This document shows, in pieces, positions 7,769 to 7,893 of a stretch of 7,893 nt of DNA. The notes under the pieces were generated by a model. It worked only from the letters and a program-made list of their open reading frames with translations. It did not search any database and was not told where the DNA came from. A program made the translations under genes and the position numbers. Origin of the DNA: Lentisphaerota bacterium (GTDB taxonomy: Bacteria > Verrucomicrobiota > Kiritimatiellia > RFP12 > UBA1067); contig SUVZ01000162.1 of the NCBI GenBank assembly GCA_015061765.1, positions 1-7,893 of the forward strand, read 5' to 3'. The stretch's first letter is position 1. Each line of letters opens with the position of its first letter.

Positions 7769-7802
7769 CCCTTCGGCATTGCGCCGGAGGGCTTTTTTTT
7801 TT
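7769..7802 (+). terminator. Rho-independent terminator 2
   Basis: A 9-bp stem, 7769-7777 (CCCTTCGGC) with 7783-7791 (GCCGGAGGG), has one T-G wobble (7773-7787) and a 5-nt loop. One C and then ten T follow (7793-7802). It starts 24 nt after the T-run of the first terminator. Confidence 0.9.
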
Positions 7803-7834
7803 GCCGTCGGGCCGTTTGGTCCGGCGGCTTTTTT
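7803..7834 (+). terminator. Rho-independent terminator 3
   Basis: An 8-bp stem, 7803-7810 (GCCGTCGG) with 7821-7828 (CCGGCGGC), contains one T-G wobble (7807-7824). It can extend inward by three pairs (7811-7813 with 7818-7820, the first a G-T wobble) to leave a 4-nt loop. Six T follow (7829-7834). It abuts the T-run of terminator 2 directly. Confidence 0.85.
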
Positions 7835-7888
7835 CATTTCTCTTTCCCGTGGCCGGGTGGCTGCGGGAGTTCAACAAAAACCCAAAAA

Positions 7889-7893
7889 AAGGA
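7889..7893 (+). promoter_or_regulatory. Possible ribosome binding site of a gene beyond the right edge
   Basis: The window ends in A7-GGA, which reads as AAGGA or the start of AAGGAGG. The same purine-rich sequence precedes the two best-supported genes here. A start codon would lie a few bases outside the window. Without the following sequence this remains a guess. Confidence 0.3.

Noticed and set aside
7846..7857. Short CCCG/CGGG hairpin after the third terminator
   Set aside because: Only four pairs and no T-run; too weak to call a terminator or regulatory site.
7515..7877. Minus-strand 120-codon frame over the operon tail
   Set aside because: It would run through all three terminator hairpins, which read as Lys/Arg/Pro-rich low-complexity protein. 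No homology recognised.

Overview
The window is a tightly packed, one-directional (+ strand) block of secreted glycoside hydrolase genes from a GC-rich bacterium. No transporter, regulator or SusC/SusD-type gene is visible. The run of exported carbohydrate-active enzymes (GH39-like, GH95, GH43-like/GH9 fusion, GH106 remnant, LamG domain) would suit a polysaccharide-specialist gut or rumen bacterium, for example of the PVC group (Kiritimatiellota, Lentisphaerota, Verrucomicrobiota). This taxonomic guess rests only on gene content and is weak.

Layout: 1-490 is the 3' end of a protein ending in a LamG/concanavalin-A-like domain. After 11 nt comes 502-2331, an exported clan GH-A (GH39-like) hydrolase with a large Rossmann-like insertion in its barrel. 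Its stop overlaps the start of 2328-4649, a complete GH95 alpha-L-fucosidase/galactosidase with all catalytic residues. The GH95 stop overlaps the ribosome binding site of 4661-7105, a two-module protein with a degenerate five-bladed GH43-like propeller, then an Ig-like domain and a non-canonical GH9 catalytic domain. Directly after it, 7066-7470 carries an internal fragment of a GH106 alpha-L-rhamnosidase that lacks both ends. From 7471 to 7719 lies an AT-richer stretch without a convincing gene but with a possible pseudoknot and a small TTG-start ORF. Three rho-independent terminators stand in a row at 7720-7744, 7769-7802 and 7803-7834. A purine-rich ribosome-binding-like sequence at the right edge hints at another gene beyond the window.

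Together the genes look like one translationally coupled operon for a fucose- (and perhaps formerly rhamnose-) decorated glycan. GH95 would remove alpha-L-fucose or alpha-L-galactose, the GH39-like enzyme would act on a beta-linked sugar, and GH9 would act on a beta-glycan backbone or chain end. Fucosylated xyloglucan or a pectic/mucilage polymer would fit, but the sequence does not decide this. The most unusual points are the barrel insertion in the GH39-like protein, the loss of catalytic residues in the propeller fused to GH9, the Asp-to-Gln change in the GH9 motif, the GH106 scar at the operon end, and the triple terminator with a shared wobble pattern.
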